NCBI GenBank assembly: GCA_022822905.1
Contig: JAJDYE010000026.1
Coordinates: 37,854 to 101,853, forward strand
Length of the DNA: 64,000 nt
From: Acidimicrobiia bacterium
GTDB taxonomy: Bacteria > Actinomycetota > Acidimicrobiia > Acidimicrobiales > Bin134
Direction of reading: 5' to 3'
Numbering within the stretch: the stretch's first letter is position 1; each line of letters opens with the position of its first letter. Below are positions 51,060 to 60,764 of this stretch, piece by piece. Position numbers and translations under genes: made by a program. The notes under the pieces were generated by a model that was not told the origin of the DNA, searched no databases, and saw only the letters and a list, made by a program, of their open reading frames with translations.

Positions 51060-52694
51060 ATGGCCGATTTCGCCTACTCCGAACTGCTCCCCAAGGGGCC
51101 TGACAACACCACCAAATACCGCCTGCTGACGACGGATTACGTCTCCACCATCTCGCTGGGCGACCGCCAGTTCCTCCAGGTCGACCCCGAAGCCCTACGG
51201 CTGCTCACCAGCGAAGCCATGAGAGACATCGCCCATTTGCTGCGCTCCAGGCACTTGGCGCAGCTGGCCGCCATATTGGACGATCCCGAGGCATCGGAAA
51301 ATGACCGATTTGTGGCCAAAGAACTTCTCCGCAACGCCAACATCGCCGCGGGCGGAGTGCTGCCCAGCTGCCAGGACACCGGGACGGCGGTAGTGGTGGG
51401 CCACAAGGGCGAGCGGGTGCTCACCGACGCCGACGACGAGCGGGCCATCGCCCGAGGAGTTTTCGACACCTTCCAGACCTCGAACCTGCGCTATTCCCAG
51501 ATGGCTCCGCTGACCATGTTCGAGGAGCGCAACACTGGCAACAACCTGCCCGCGCAGATCGAGATCTACGCCGCGCCGGGAGATGCCTATTCGTTTCTGT
51601 TCATGGCCAAGGGCGGCGGCTCGGCCAACAAGTCGTACTTGTTCCAGGAGACCAAGGCTCTGCTCAACCCCGACTCTCTCACCCGCTTCATGGACGAGAA
51701 GCTCCGCACCCTGGGCACCGCGGCCTGCCCGCCCTACCACTTGGCGGTGGTCATCGGCGGCACCTCTGCGGAGTACACGCTCAAGGTGGCGAAGTACGCC
51801 TCGGCCCATTACCTCGACACACTGCCCACACAGGGATCAGAGACCGGACACGCCTACCGGGACCTTGAGTGGGAAGACCGCATACTGGAGCTTACCCGGC
51901 AATTCGGCATCGGCGCCCAGTTCGGCGGCAAGTACTTCTGCCATGACGTCCGGGTGATCCGGCTCCCCCGCCACGGCGCCTCCTGCCCCGTGGGGGTGGC
52001 GGTTTCGTGCTCAGCCGACCGCCAGGCCCTGGGCAAGATCACCTCTGAGGGGATTTTTCTGGAGCAGCTGGAGACCGACCCGGCCCGGTTCCTGCCCGAG
52101 GTAACCGACGAAGATCTGAGCGGCCAGGTGGTACGCATCGACTTGGATGAACCCATGGCCGCCATCCAGGCCGAGCTGTCTAAATATCCGGTGAAGACCA
52201 GGCTGTCGCTCACTGGCACCCTGGTGGTGGGCCGCGACCTGGCCCACGCCAAAATCAAGGAGCGGCTGGACGCCGGAGAGCCCATGCCGGACTATCTGCG
52301 CGATCACCCGGTGTACTACGCCGGCCCGGCCAAGACCCCCGAGGGCTACGCCTCTGGATCATTCGGCCCCACCACCGCCGGCCGCATGGACCCATATGTG
52401 GACCAATTCCAAGCCGCAGGCGGCAGCCTGGTGATGCTGGCCAAGGGCAACCGGTCCCGCCAAGTGGTTGACGCCTGCGCCCGCTACGGCGGGTTCTACC
52501 TGGGATCAATCGGCGGCCCCGCGGCCCGTCTGGCCAAGGATTCGATCCGCAAAGTCGAGGTGTTGGAATACCCCGAGCTGGGCATGGAGGCGGTATTCCG
52601 AATCAAGGTGGAGGACTTCCCCGCCTTCATCGTGACCGACGACAAAGGCAACGACTTCTTCACCGAGGTCTCCACCCCGGTCTCACTGGGCTAG
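51060..52694 (+). CDS. class I fumarate hydratase, iron-sulfur type
   Basis: This 544-residue enzyme interconverts fumarate and malate with a [4Fe-4S] cluster. Three conserved cysteines are seen in [36 protein letters not shown] and [16 protein letters not shown]. The alpha domain contains [15 protein letters not shown] and [15 protein letters not shown], and the C-terminal beta domain has [20 protein letters not shown] and [20 protein letters not shown]. Start is ATG 51060 (TTG 51057 also in frame). Being Fe-S dependent, it is a client of the SUF system nearby. A homologous fragment lies 520 bp downstream. Confidence 0.95.
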   Translation: MADFAYSELLPKGPDNTTKYRLLTTDYVSTISLGDRQFLQVDPEALRLLTSEAMRDIAHLLRSRHLAQLAAILDDPEASENDRFVAKELLRNANIAAGGVLPSCQDTGTAVVVGHKGERVLTDADDERAIARGVFDTFQTSNLRYSQMAPLTMFEERNTGNNLPAQIEIYAAPGDAYSFLFMAKGGGSANKSYLFQETKALLNPDSLTRFMDEKLRTLGTAACPPYHLAVVIGGTSAEYTLKVAKYASAHYLDTLPTQGSETGHAYRDLEWEDRILELTRQFGIGAQFGGKYFCHDVRVIRLPRHGASCPVGVAVSCSADRQALGKITSEGIFLEQLETDPARFLPEVTDEDLSGQVVRIDLDEPMAAIQAELSKYPVKTRLSLTGTLVVGRDLAHAKIKERLDAGEPMPDYLRDHPVYYAGPAKTPEGYASGSFGPTTAGRMDPYVDQFQAAGGSLVMLAKGNRSRQVVDACARYGGFYLGSIGGPAARLAKDSIRKVEVLEYPELGMEAVFRIKVEDFPAFIVTDDKGNDFFTEVSTPVSLG

Positions 52695-53350
52695 TTCTTT
52701 GCCGCATTCGTCACAAGGAATGTGAAAGTTCGATCTCATACCACCAAACCCAATTCGGACCTGAGCACATCACTCAGGCTCGGCTCCAAATACGGGCTCT
52801 TGTTGCTCTGCGGTGGGAACAACGGGTCAGGCGGAGACTGGGAACTCTTGTTATCCAGGGGCGCGCATCGATCAAGGGACCGCCGGCCACCGATTCTCGG
52901 GAAGGCGCCTGACTTGTCAGGCTCCAGTTCACCTAGGTCGGCCGGGAGTAGTTCAGCCCGGACGATCAGCCAGGCGGCCAAGATAGAGGCGACGGGAACC
53001 TGGGCGAGTTTGCTTCTAGTGGCGCGGACCACCCATGTGCCGTGGGACGGGTTGTGCACGGGTGTCAGTTTACAGGGCCTCTTCATCGCACCGGCCGAAA
53101 GCGGCTACTTGACGCGCCGCCCGCGCCGATCCGATGTACATGTCTCCCAGCACCCGCCCGACCTACCCCGGCGACGCTCCCTGTCGCACAGGTAAGGCAG
53201 GCTAAGCGGTCGATGACCTCCGTCCCGCTGCCTACCGGAGGTCACCGACGACGAATTGGGCAAGCAGGCGGTGTCCTTCGACCTGGACCAGCCTATGAAC
53301 GAAATGTTGCGGGTATAGCCTCTAATGGTCGGTCTCAGAAGGGGGTTCCT
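52695..53350. other. 656-bp gap before the restriction-modification gene
   Basis: This stretch has no confident gene. It contains a decayed class I fumarase fragment at 53217-53318, annotated separately. A minus-strand frame at 53086-52736 (116 codons, including VVRATRSKLAQVPVASILAA) has no recognised family and may be spurious. The rest (52740-53000) shows only a purine-rich mix. Its composition and the fumarase remnant suggest a recombination junction. Confidence 0.5.
53217..53318 (+). pseudogene. remnant of a second class I fumarase (about 33 codons)
   Basis: In one frame the DNA reads PPSRCLPEVTDDELGKQAVS, then FDLDQPMNEMLRV and a TAG stop. The intact fumarase 1.1 kb upstream has [20 protein letters not shown], then [13 protein letters not shown], at the corresponding place. 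About half the residues match, so this is a fragment of a diverged homologue rather than a recent copy. Its upstream boundary is an in-frame TGA at 53214-53216. No other fumarase fragment was seen nearby. Confidence 0.75.
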
Positions 53351-56300
53351 GTGCATTTGGATTTGAGCGACCCGCAGCTGAGGAATGCAGGCGCGGAGAT
53401 CCTCGCTCGCTACAACTGGGACGAGCATGAGCACAACACTGGGGTGGCCATTCGAGACTTCATTACTGCCACCGGGCTCGCTCAGCCCGGTGAAATTCAG
53501 ATGGAGGCGACTTCAGGCAACAAGGGCCGCGTCGATCTTTCTATCGACAGTCACAGGCTGTACATCGAGGTGAAGACGCGAGTGGGCACTGCTTCCGGGG
53601 GTACCGAACCCAGCCCGAAGAACTTGGAGCAGATCGATGGCTATTTGGCATCCAGCGCCGACCCCGCGACCATCGGGGTGCTCACCGACGGGAAGCACTG
53701 GCTTATCCGAACCTGTGGCGACGAGCCCGACACTGTTCGCGGCCCGCCTTTCCGTCACACCTTCGACACCACCGAGGAATGGCTGGCGCTCTTCGAGTGG
53801 CTAAGAGACGAGGTGTTCGCCCAGCGGGAAAAGACATCCGCCACCCCAGAAGAGGTTGGGAGGGGCTTCGCACCGGGGACCGTCGATTACGAGTCGGCGG
53901 TGAGCGCAATCCGAAGCTTGTACCAGGAAAACCGGGCAGCAGAGACGGTGAAGATCAAGCGGGCACTCTGGGAGTCACTGTTGAGCGTCGCATTGGGCGA
54001 GATCGATGGGGTGGACCTCGACGACCTATTCGTCCGCCATACCTATCTGGTGACCGTAATCGGAATGATCACCCAGGCCTCTTTTGGCATTGACATCGAG
54101 GCTCTGGCCGCCCAAGACCCAAACGACCTGCTGCGTGGAGACACGTTCCGAGACTCCACGGGACTGGTGGATATCGTCGAGTCGGACTTCTTCGCGTGGC
54201 TGGTTGAAGTTGATGCCCAGGAGACGATCCGACGCATAGCCCGCCATGTGAGTTCCTTTGAGTGGGGGGACACCCAGGCAGATCTCGCCTCGGTCCTGTA
54301 CCAGACGGTCATTCCGTCGTCCGAGCGGCAGAAGCTCGGCGAATACTACACGCCTCCCTGGTTGGCCGCAGCCATCGTGGAATCTGCCGTGGCCGAGCCG
54401 CTGTCCGACAGGGTGCTGGATCCTGCTTGCGGATCGGGCTCCTTTCTTGTCGCTGCCATTAGGCGCGCCGTCGAAGCGGCAAGGCAAGGGGGCCTCAGCG
54501 ATGGTGAAACCCTCGCCAGACTTCAAAAGCAGGTGTGCGGGATCGACGTCCACCCCGTGGCAGTGCATCTGGCCAGGGCAGCCTGGGTAATGGCGGCTAG
54601 AGACGTGATCTCGGGCGCTGGCGGCAGCATCACCGATGTGGCGGTTCCCGTATACCTGGGCGACTCCCTGCAACTGCTCCACGACACGCAGAGCTTTCTT
54701 ACTGTTGAGGACGTAGTGGTGCCAGCGACAGGGGATCCGAAGGGCAGGTCGCTTACCTTCCCTTTGAGTCTGGTGAACCGCCCCCGGGTCTTCGGACCGC
54801 TGATGGGCCGCATAGCGGCGGACATCGCCGCGGGCGACGGCCCTGGCCGTGCGCTAGAAGAATTTGCTGAGCATCTGGACACTCACGAAGCAGAGGTGAT
54901 GGCGACGACTGCTGCCAAGCTCGCAGACCTGCACGCCGATGAGTTGAACCATATCTGGGCGTATTACACCCGCAACCTCGTTCGCCCCATCGTCATCGCT
55001 GAAGAGAAGGTGGACGCCATAGTCGGCAACCCTCCCTGGCTCACCTATAACAAGACCAAGCAGGGTCTACGAAAAGCGCTCGACGACCTTGGCAAGAAGC
55101 GGTATGCGATCAAGCCAGCGGCGAGGTATATGACCCAATTCGACATCGCCGGCCTCTTCGTGTCCCGCTGCACTGACCTATATCTTCGACCACCAAATGG
55201 GGACAGTCTCGGCGGGCGGTTGTCAATGGTCCTCCCCCACAGCGCGTTGATTGCAGGACAGTACGAGAAATGGCGGACAGGGCAGTGGGGGGCGGTGTCC
55301 ACCGACCTCTCCGCAGACTTGCCCTGGGACCTGGAGAAGCTGCAACCCAACAACTTTTTCCCTGTCCCCGCATCCGTCATCCACCTCCGCCGCACTCACC
55401 CCAACGAAGCTGTCCCTCTGTCGCCAGAGGTGCAGGAATGGTCGGGACCGGTCAGGGCCCCAACCAAATTAACTGCGCTGCTCCCGACCGCAGACGGCTT
55501 TCTTTCCCCTTACGGCGACGCCGCCGCCCAGGGAGCGACCGTTGTGCCCCGCAACCTGTTTTTCGTGACCGAAGTGCCACCATCCACAACGATGACGCGC
55601 CCTGGCATCGCTCACACACGGCCCCGAGTCAGCAGCCAGGCAAAGGAGCCGTGGCGCAGCCTCCCCCTCACCGAGCTGAAAACCCCCGGCACAGTAGAGG
55701 AGTCCCACCTGTTCGACCTGCATCTCGGAGAGACCGTGGCTCCCTACGTCACGCTGCCTCCGCTTCGGGCCCTGCTCCCTATCGACAAGGACAACCCTCA
55801 GACCATTGCCCGTGATCCAAATCAAAGCGGAGAGGTTCGGTCAAGCAGCCTTCCAAGGCTCGCGAGGAATCGCTGGAAGGCAATGTGCGAACTATGGGAC
55901 GCTCACAAAGGGGTTAACGACAACAAGACTCTTCTGCAGCGACTCGACTATCACCACGGACTGTATTCGCAGCTGCATTGGCAGCGAAGCAACCGTCTTG
56001 ACGAGCCGGTGAGGGTCGCCTACACGACTTCCGGCAGATCCACCGCAGCCATCATCAGCGACCCAGCGGCTGTAATCGACCACTCGCTGTACTGGCTCTC
56101 CTGCCACACCGCAGAAGAAGCGCGGTACCTCTTAGCGGTCATCAACAGCGATGCCCTCCGCAAGCGGGTCGAGCCACTCATGCCCAAAGGCCAATTCGGG
56201 GCGAGACACCTGCACAAGCACCTATGGAAACTTCCTATCCCCGCTTTCGACCCCGCAAACGCCAACCACATCGCGGTAAGCGACGCCGGCGCAGCTGCCG

Positions 56301-56449
56301 AAAAAGCCGCCAAACGGCAACTCAAGACAATCATCGCCGACAACGAGCAGGCCACCGTTGCGGCGATTCGCAAGGAGCTACGGACCTGGCTTGAAACCTC
56401 CCCCGCAGGGAACGCCGTGGAAAGCGCCGTCGAAAAATTGCTGAGCTGA
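53351..56449 (+). CDS. type IIG-like restriction-modification protein (nuclease-methyltransferase fusion)
   Basis: This 1032-residue protein joins nuclease, methyltransferase and specificity regions. Near residues 55-80 the PD-(D/E)xK motif is RVDLSIDSHRLYIEVKTRVG. A helical connector follows. The N6-adenine methyltransferase has SAM motif I VLDPACGSGSFLVAAIRR (about 355) and catalytic motif IV VGNPPWLTYNK (about 558). The C-terminal 350 residues, including KGQFGARHLHKHLWKLPIPA, form a target-recognition-like domain. Start GTG 53351 follows AGAAGGGGG. No separate specificity subunit is nearby, so it is probably single-chain. Convergent Ymh and unknown genes lie just downstream. Confidence 0.88.
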   Translation: MHLDLSDPQLRNAGAEILARYNWDEHEHNTGVAIRDFITATGLAQPGEIQMEATSGNKGRVDLSIDSHRLYIEVKTRVGTASGGTEPSPKNLEQIDGYLASSADPATIGVLTDGKHWLIRTCGDEPDTVRGPPFRHTFDTTEEWLALFEWLRDEVFAQREKTSATPEEVGRGFAPGTVDYESAVSAIRSLYQENRAAETVKIKRALWESLLSVALGEIDGVDLDDLFVRHTYLVTVIGMITQASFGIDIEALAAQDPNDLLRGDTFRDSTGLVDIVESDFFAWLVEVDAQETIRRIARHVSSFEWGDTQADLASVLYQTVIPSSERQKLGEYYTPPWLAAAIVESAVAEPLSDRVLDPACGSGSFLVAAIRRAVEAARQGGLSDGETLARLQKQVCGIDVHPVAVHLARAAWVMAARDVISGAGGSITDVAVPVYLGDSLQLLHDTQSFLTVEDVVVPATGDPKGRSLTFPLSLVNRPRVFGPLMGRIAADIAAGDGPGRALEEFAEHLDTHEAEVMATTAAKLADLHADELNHIWAYYTRNLVRPIVIAEEKVDAIVGNPPWLTYNKTKQGLRKALDDLGKKRYAIKPAARYMTQFDIAGLFVSRCTDLYLRPPNGDSLGGRLSMVLPHSALIAGQYEKWRTGQWGAVSTDLSADLPWDLEKLQPNNFFPVPASVIHLRRTHPNEAVPLSPEVQEWSGPVRAPTKLTALLPTADGFLSPYGDAAAQGATVVPRNLFFVTEVPPSTTMTRPGIAHTRPRVSSQAKEPWRSLPLTELKTPGTVEESHLFDLHLGETVAPYVTLPPLRALLPIDKDNPQTIARDPNQSGEVRSSSLPRLARNRWKAMCELWDAHKGVNDNKTLLQRLDYHHGLYSQLHWQRSNRLDEPVRVAYTTSGRSTAAIISDPAAVIDHSLYWLSCHTAEEARYLLAVINSDALRKRVEPLMPKGQFGARHLHKHLWKLPIPAFDPANANHIAVSDAGAAAEKAAKRQLKTIIADNEQATVAAIRKELRTWLETSPAGNAVESAVEKLLS

Positions 56450-56541
56450 TAGGCCCCCCGCTCCGCCCGACCACTTCCCAAGTGGCGAAATTGTCGCCCA
56501 CCGCGCGAAGTCTGCCTTCTCGCATCACCATTCTAGGGTGG

Positions 56542-57009
56542 TCAAGCTGAATGCTCAGTCATCTGTTCAGCCTGATCCAGACGACGATGCATGGCACTGA
56601 TGAAGACCAGCCATTCCCACGCTGCCTCTTGATCCAGACCGTAGTCGTCGTGATGGGTGACAGCATTTCGCAGTGCACTCGCCAAACCGACGGCAAGGAA
56701 CCTGTACCCGTCATGCTCGTCTCGCTCAATGGGAGTAGAGCGGTCGTTGAATATCAGAAGCGGCGCCTCCGATGAGAACACCTTGTTGATGAGAGCGACG
56801 CCATCAAGGTCGGGACGATTGACCCATCCTTGCACCCGGTTGATGAAACGCTGAGAGGCCTTTCGCACCGCCTCGTCGTGATGCCCATCCTCGAACAGGG
56901 CTAGAGCCCGTTCGACCTCAAAATGAAACTGCCCAACGTGGACCGGTGAAGTCCCGACCGCAGTTTCGGATGCTGGTTCTTGTTCCCCCTGTGCCGCTGC
57001 GCTATCCAC
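56542..57009 (-). CDS. Ymh-domain (TIGR02391-like) protein
   Basis: This 155-residue protein matches the Hypoth_ymh family (TIGR02391 type): HFEVERALALFEDGHHDEAV, NRVQGWVNRPDLDGVALINK, VFSSEAPLLIFND and the C-terminal FLAVGLASALRNAVTHHDDY. The conserved R-N-x-V-x-H segment is present. The family often sits in phage-defence regions and its function is unknown. It overlaps the upstream unknown gene by 8 bp and is convergent with the restriction-modification gene, separated by 92 bp. Confidence 0.8.
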   Translation of the reverse strand: MDSAAAQGEQEPASETAVGTSPVHVGQFHFEVERALALFEDGHHDEAVRKASQRFINRVQGWVNRPDLDGVALINKVFSSEAPLLIFNDRSTPIERDEHDGYRFLAVGLASALRNAVTHHDDYGLDQEAAWEWLVFISAMHRRLDQAEQMTEHSA

Positions 57010-57616
57010 CGATCAGCCGCTGGGCAAGAGTCCGGGCCTTTTCGGCACCATGTACTTTCATCCGGACAACCCGATTTGGGGAGCCGTGTCGGCCAAGGAC
57101 AGAAATCTCTGACATAGCACCCAACGTCTTCATGAAGTTCCCTGTGTCAAGCTTCCCGTAACCATCAGCCGCTGAGCGGATATCGGAGGTTGATGTTTCC
57201 TGTCCCAAAGCAGTACGCGCTCCTCCAACAAGCAATGCGATCTCACGGGCCGCCTCAGCCCGAGAATCGGGCAAACCGCCCGAATGGACTTGCAGGACAG
57301 GCTCATCTCCTGAGGTGTCAAAGATGTGCCCCACTTCCTCCGGTTTGATCTTGAAGTAGCGGGCTATTGCATCAACACGCTGCTGCTCATCGGCAAACAC
57401 TCCATCGGCGCTTGAAGTCGTTGTCTGGACCGGCGTCGGTACCTGGACCGGTGCTGCCGAGGCATGCTCGCCTGTAGGACTGGGGTCACCGTTCTTGAGG
57501 AGGTGGTCCAGCACACGTTCAAATGCGACCTTGCGAAGATCGGCATTTCCCAACTCTTCGGTTGCCTTCTCGGCCGTGGCAACGATCCCAGCCAATTCGT
57601 CTACATCGGTTGGCAC
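57002..57616 (-). CDS. unknown protein coupled to Ymh gene
   Basis: This 204-residue protein has an N-terminal helix (ELAGIVATAEKATEELGNAD), a Pro/Thr-rich linker (APVQVPTPVQTTTSS), a middle segment (VDAIARYFKIKPEEVGHIFD) and a C-terminal winged-helix-like segment (REIALLVGGARTALGQETST, then LDTGNFMKTLGAMSEISVLG). The C-terminal part resembles a DNA-binding domain seen in actinobacterial defence-associated proteins, although I cannot name the family. It overlaps the Ymh gene, so the two should act together. No promoter element was recognised in the 136 bp upstream. Confidence 0.75.
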   Translation of the reverse strand: MPTDVDELAGIVATAEKATEELGNADLRKVAFERVLDHLLKNGDPSPTGEHASAAPVQVPTPVQTTTSSADGVFADEQQRVDAIARYFKIKPEEVGHIFDTSGDEPVLQVHSGGLPDSRAEAAREIALLVGGARTALGQETSTSDIRSAADGYGKLDTGNFMKTLGAMSEISVLGRHGSPNRVVRMKVHGAEKARTLAQRLIGG

Positions 57617-57752
57617 CGCCTAGTCCCTTCATTCGACTTCACTGTGCAAACTTGCCCCACAGAGCAAAGGCGGACAAGCCCTCTGAGGATTGTACCAAGG
57701 TGCAGTGACAGTCTGATTCCCGGTTCTGCTGGAACCGTCAAGAAAGGACGAG

Positions 57753-59288
57753 TCAGTTGATCTGGCGGTCGTGGCCGGCCCAGTAGGGCTCGCGCAGGCG
57801 GTACTTCTGGAGCTTGCCGGTGGCGGTGCGGGCCAGCTCATCGCGGAACTCCACCGAGGTGGGGCACTTGTAGTGGGCGAGGCGGCTCCGGCAGTGCTGA
57901 ATCAGGTCGTCCTCGGTGGCCGATGTGCCAGGGGCCAACACCACCAGGGCCTTCACCGTCTCACCCCACTTCTCGTCGGGCACGCCGATCACGGCCACCT
58001 CAGCCACCGCTTCGTGGGCGAACAGAGCATCCTCCACCTCGATCGACGACACGTTCTCCCCGCCGGAGATGATCACATCTTTCTTGCGGTCCGAAAGGGT
58101 GAGGTAGCCCTCCTCGTCGATGAGGCCGCCGTCACCGGTGTGGAACCAACCCCCAGCCAGGGCGTCGGCCGAGGCGTCGGGCTGCTCCCAATATCCCTCC
58201 AGCACGTGGTTGCCCCGGGCCAGCACCTCGCCCGATTCGTCTACGTCCAGCGAAATGCCCAGCGCCGGAACGCCCTGGCGGGATAGCTTGACCGCCCGTT
58301 CGGCCGGGCTCAGGTGGTCCCATTCCGCCCGGCGGCGGTTCATGGTCAGATAGGGAGCAGTCTCGGTGAGGCCGTAGAGCTGCATGAACTCCCAGCCCAA
58401 CTCGGTCTCCATCCGCTCGATGGTGCGGGTGGGCGGAGGTGCTCCGGCCACCGTCATTCGCACTCGTCCCGAACCGGGAATCTCCCCTTCCCAATCTTGA
58501 GCCGCATCCAAAACGGCGGCCACCACCGCCGGGGCCCCGCACAGGTACGTGACGCCGTGGTGCTCCACCCGGCGCAGGATCTCCGCGCCGTCCACCTTGC
58601 GCAGCACGATGTGGCAAGCACCGGCACCGCTGATGGCGTAGGGCATCCCCCAGCCGTTGCAGTGGAACATGGGCAGGGTGTGGAGATAAACGTCCCGGTC
58701 GCTCACCCCGGCCGCCCAGCCGAAGGTGGTGGCGTTAAGCCACAGCGAGCGATGGGTCATCTGCACACCCTTGGGGCGGGCAGTGGTGCCCGAGGTGTAG
58801 TTGATGGTGGCCGTGGCCTCTTCGTCCGGAGTCCATGCTTCGGGCTCCACGCCGAATCGGTAGAGGGCTTGGTCGGATTCTGCGCCGATCACATAGCGGT
58901 GGCGGCAGTCCACGTCGGCCAATGCGTCTTCCAACTCCGGATCAATCAGCAGCATCGTGGCCCCGGAATGCTCCACGATGTATCTGATCTCCTCTTCGTT
59001 GAGCCGGAAGTTGATGGGCACGCACACTCGGCCGTGTCCGCTCACCCCGAACAAGGAGACCATAAGCCGGGCCGCGTTGTGGGAGACGATGGCCACCCGC
59101 TCCCCGAATCCGATCCCGTGCTCGTCCAACGCGGCGGCCTGGGCTCGGGCTAGTTCGGCCGTACGGGAGTAGGTCAGCTCGCCCCACCCTTCGGCCGGTT
59201 GATCCGGTTCGTCCACGATCCCCACCCGGTCGCCGTACACCGTCTCGGCCCGATCCAAGAAGTCCCGCACACTCAGAGCTACCTTCAT
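57753..59288 (-). CDS. AMP-dependent acyl-CoA synthetase
   Basis: This 511-residue adenylate-forming ligase has the P-loop INYTSGTTARPKGVQMTHRS, the A5 motif FMQLYGLTETAPYLTMN, A7 GGWFHTGDGGLIDEEGYLTL, A8 RKKDVIISGGENVSSIEVED and the A10 catalytic lysine in ELARTATGKLQKYRLRE. It activates a carboxylic acid as the acyl-AMP and acyl-CoA. The substrate is not deducible, but the size suits medium- or long-chain FadD-like enzymes. ATG 59288 is the start. It is divergent from the sortase gene with a 125-bp gap. Confidence 0.93.
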   Translation of the reverse strand: MKVALSVRDFLDRAETVYGDRVGIVDEPDQPAEGWGELTYSRTAELARAQAAALDEHGIGFGERVAIVSHNAARLMVSLFGVSGHGRVCVPINFRLNEEEIRYIVEHSGATMLLIDPELEDALADVDCRHRYVIGAESDQALYRFGVEPEAWTPDEEATATINYTSGTTARPKGVQMTHRSLWLNATTFGWAAGVSDRDVYLHTLPMFHCNGWGMPYAISGAGACHIVLRKVDGAEILRRVEHHGVTYLCGAPAVVAAVLDAAQDWEGEIPGSGRVRMTVAGAPPPTRTIERMETELGWEFMQLYGLTETAPYLTMNRRRAEWDHLSPAERAVKLSRQGVPALGISLDVDESGEVLARGNHVLEGYWEQPDASADALAGGWFHTGDGGLIDEEGYLTLSDRKKDVIISGGENVSSIEVEDALFAHEAVAEVAVIGVPDEKWGETVKALVVLAPGTSATEDDLIQHCRSRLAHYKCPTSVEFRDELARTATGKLQKYRLREPYWAGHDRQIN

Positions 59289-59413
59289 TGCCCCACCGTA
59301 TCCATCCCGCCCGCCCATCTACACAGGCGGCCAGCCGCAGCCCTACCGGCAAGTTCTATTGATGGCTTACGCACGACATGGGTTGTCCACTTCCTGCTCG
59401 TACAATTTCCGCC

Positions 59414-60751
59414 GTGACGGTTGTACGGGTTCTGGGCACACTCGGAAAGACCATCATTGCCCTCGGGCTCATCATTCTGCTGTTCGGAATATTCCAGCTC
59501 TGGGGAACTGGTGTCATCGAAGCCCGGGCCCAACAAGATCTGGACGACGACTTCTCCGACCTGCTGGAGGCATCCAGCGCTTGGGAGCCCGCCCCGCCTC
59601 CTCCCGTCGCCGCTGATTCCACCGACACCGCTGACCCCACGGCCACCCCCGAGCCCATCGAGACTCCTCGGTCTGCCGACGACCCCGACCCAAGCCTGCC
59701 GTCTCCGAGCCCGACTCCCACTCCGACTCCAACTGCGGAGCCAGCCGGAGATCCTCAGCCGCCACCCACTCCCCACCCGGAATGGCTGGCCATGCTCTAC
59801 CGAGATCAGGGATCGGCCATCGCCCGGATCCAGATCCCCCGCATCGGACTGGACAAGACCGTTGTGGAGGGCGTGAGGGTTGGGGATCTCCGCAAGGGGC
59901 CCGGCCACTATCCAGCCACTGCCATGCTCGGACAAGAGGGAAACGCTGCCATCGCCGGTCACCGAACCACCTATGGCGCACCATTCGGTGACATCGATGA
60001 GTTGCTCCCCGGAGACGAGATAATCATCACCACCATCCAAGGGGAGTTCACTTACAAAGTGGTGGAGCAGGGAGAGGGATTCGGACACCTCATCGTTCCC
60101 CCCACCGCGGTTGAGGTCCTCGATCAGGATTTCTCCGTCCACCCCAACCGGCTCACTCTGACGGCTTGTCACCCCAAGGGCTCTGCCCGCCAGCGAATCA
60201 TCGTGGTAGGGGAGCTAGTGGGCGAACCCGCCCCTACGTACCCCCGACCCGGGCAACAACAGCAGTCTGCGCTTCAGCTGGCCGACGAGAATGTGGATGA
60301 GGTGGAGTCCAGCAACCAGACGATCACTTCAACCCCCGCCCCCGAGCCTACCGACGAGGCGACGACCCCGACGCCCGAACCTGAACCTGCCGACGAGACG
60401 GCAACTTCGACGCCCGAACCCGAGCCCACCGATGAGGCGACGACTCCGACCCCCGCCTCTACGCCGACCGCGGACCCGACCCCAGAAACAGAAGAAGAAG
60501 ATGAAGAAGAGGAAACAGCCGCAGCAGCATCGCCGACGGCTGATTCCTTCGGCGAAGGCCTCGACGGAGATTCTGACGGGCTGATCCCGGCTGTCTTGTG
60601 GGGCCTGGCCGCGATGGCCATTTGGTTCTCAGCCCTCTTCGCCGGTCATCGGTGGAGGAAGCTCCCGGCCTACGCTCTATCCACAGTGCCCTTCCTCATT
60701 GTGTTGTTCATGGCGTTCTGGCATATCGACCGAGCGCTGCCCTCCTACTGA
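59414..60751 (+). CDS. class E sortase with repeat-rich extensions and C-terminal membrane helices
   Basis: Sortases attach proteins to the cell wall. This 445-residue protein has an N-terminal membrane helix (TLGKTIIALGLIILLFGIFQ), a proline/threonine-rich linker, and then the sortase core with the catalytic His in AIAGHRTTYGAPFGD and Cys in LTLTACHPKGSARQR. The Arg is two residues before IIVVG. After the core an acidic Pro/Thr tail with 13-residue repeats is followed by two membrane helices (IPAVLWGLAAMAIWFSALFA, TVPFLIVLFMAFWHI). Sortases with both ends anchored and such tails are unusual. GTG 59414 is the start, and the lipoprotein gene follows by 13 bp. Confidence 0.9.
   Translation: MTVVRVLGTLGKTIIALGLIILLFGIFQLWGTGVIEARAQQDLDDDFSDLLEASSAWEPAPPPPVAADSTDTADPTATPEPIETPRSADDPDPSLPSPSPTPTPTPTAEPAGDPQPPPTPHPEWLAMLYRDQGSAIARIQIPRIGLDKTVVEGVRVGDLRKGPGHYPATAMLGQEGNAAIAGHRTTYGAPFGDIDELLPGDEIIITTIQGEFTYKVVEQGEGFGHLIVPPTAVEVLDQDFSVHPNRLTLTACHPKGSARQRIIVVGELVGEPAPTYPRPGQQQQSALQLADENVDEVESSNQTITSTPAPEPTDEATTPTPEPEPADETATSTPEPEPTDEATTPTPASTPTADPTPETEEEDEEEETAAAASPTADSFGEGLDGDSDGLIPAVLWGLAAMAIWFSALFAGHRWRKLPAYALSTVPFLIVLFMAFWHIDRALPSY
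60347..60463 (+). repeat. three 39-bp tandem repeats in the sortase tail
   Basis: Three 39-bp units (60347-60385, 60386-60424, 60425-60463) encode PTDEATTPTPEPE, PADETATSTPEPE and PTDEATTPTPAST. They differ at many third positions as well as at some residues, which suggests an older expansion kept as protein sequence. They form a flexible acidic, threonine-rich spacer. Confidence 0.8.
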
Positions 60752-60764
60752 TGGGCTGGATTCC

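Noticed and set aside
52736..53086. 116-codon minus-strand frame downstream of fumarase
   Set aside because: No family recognised and no clear ribosome site; insufficient to annotate as a gene.
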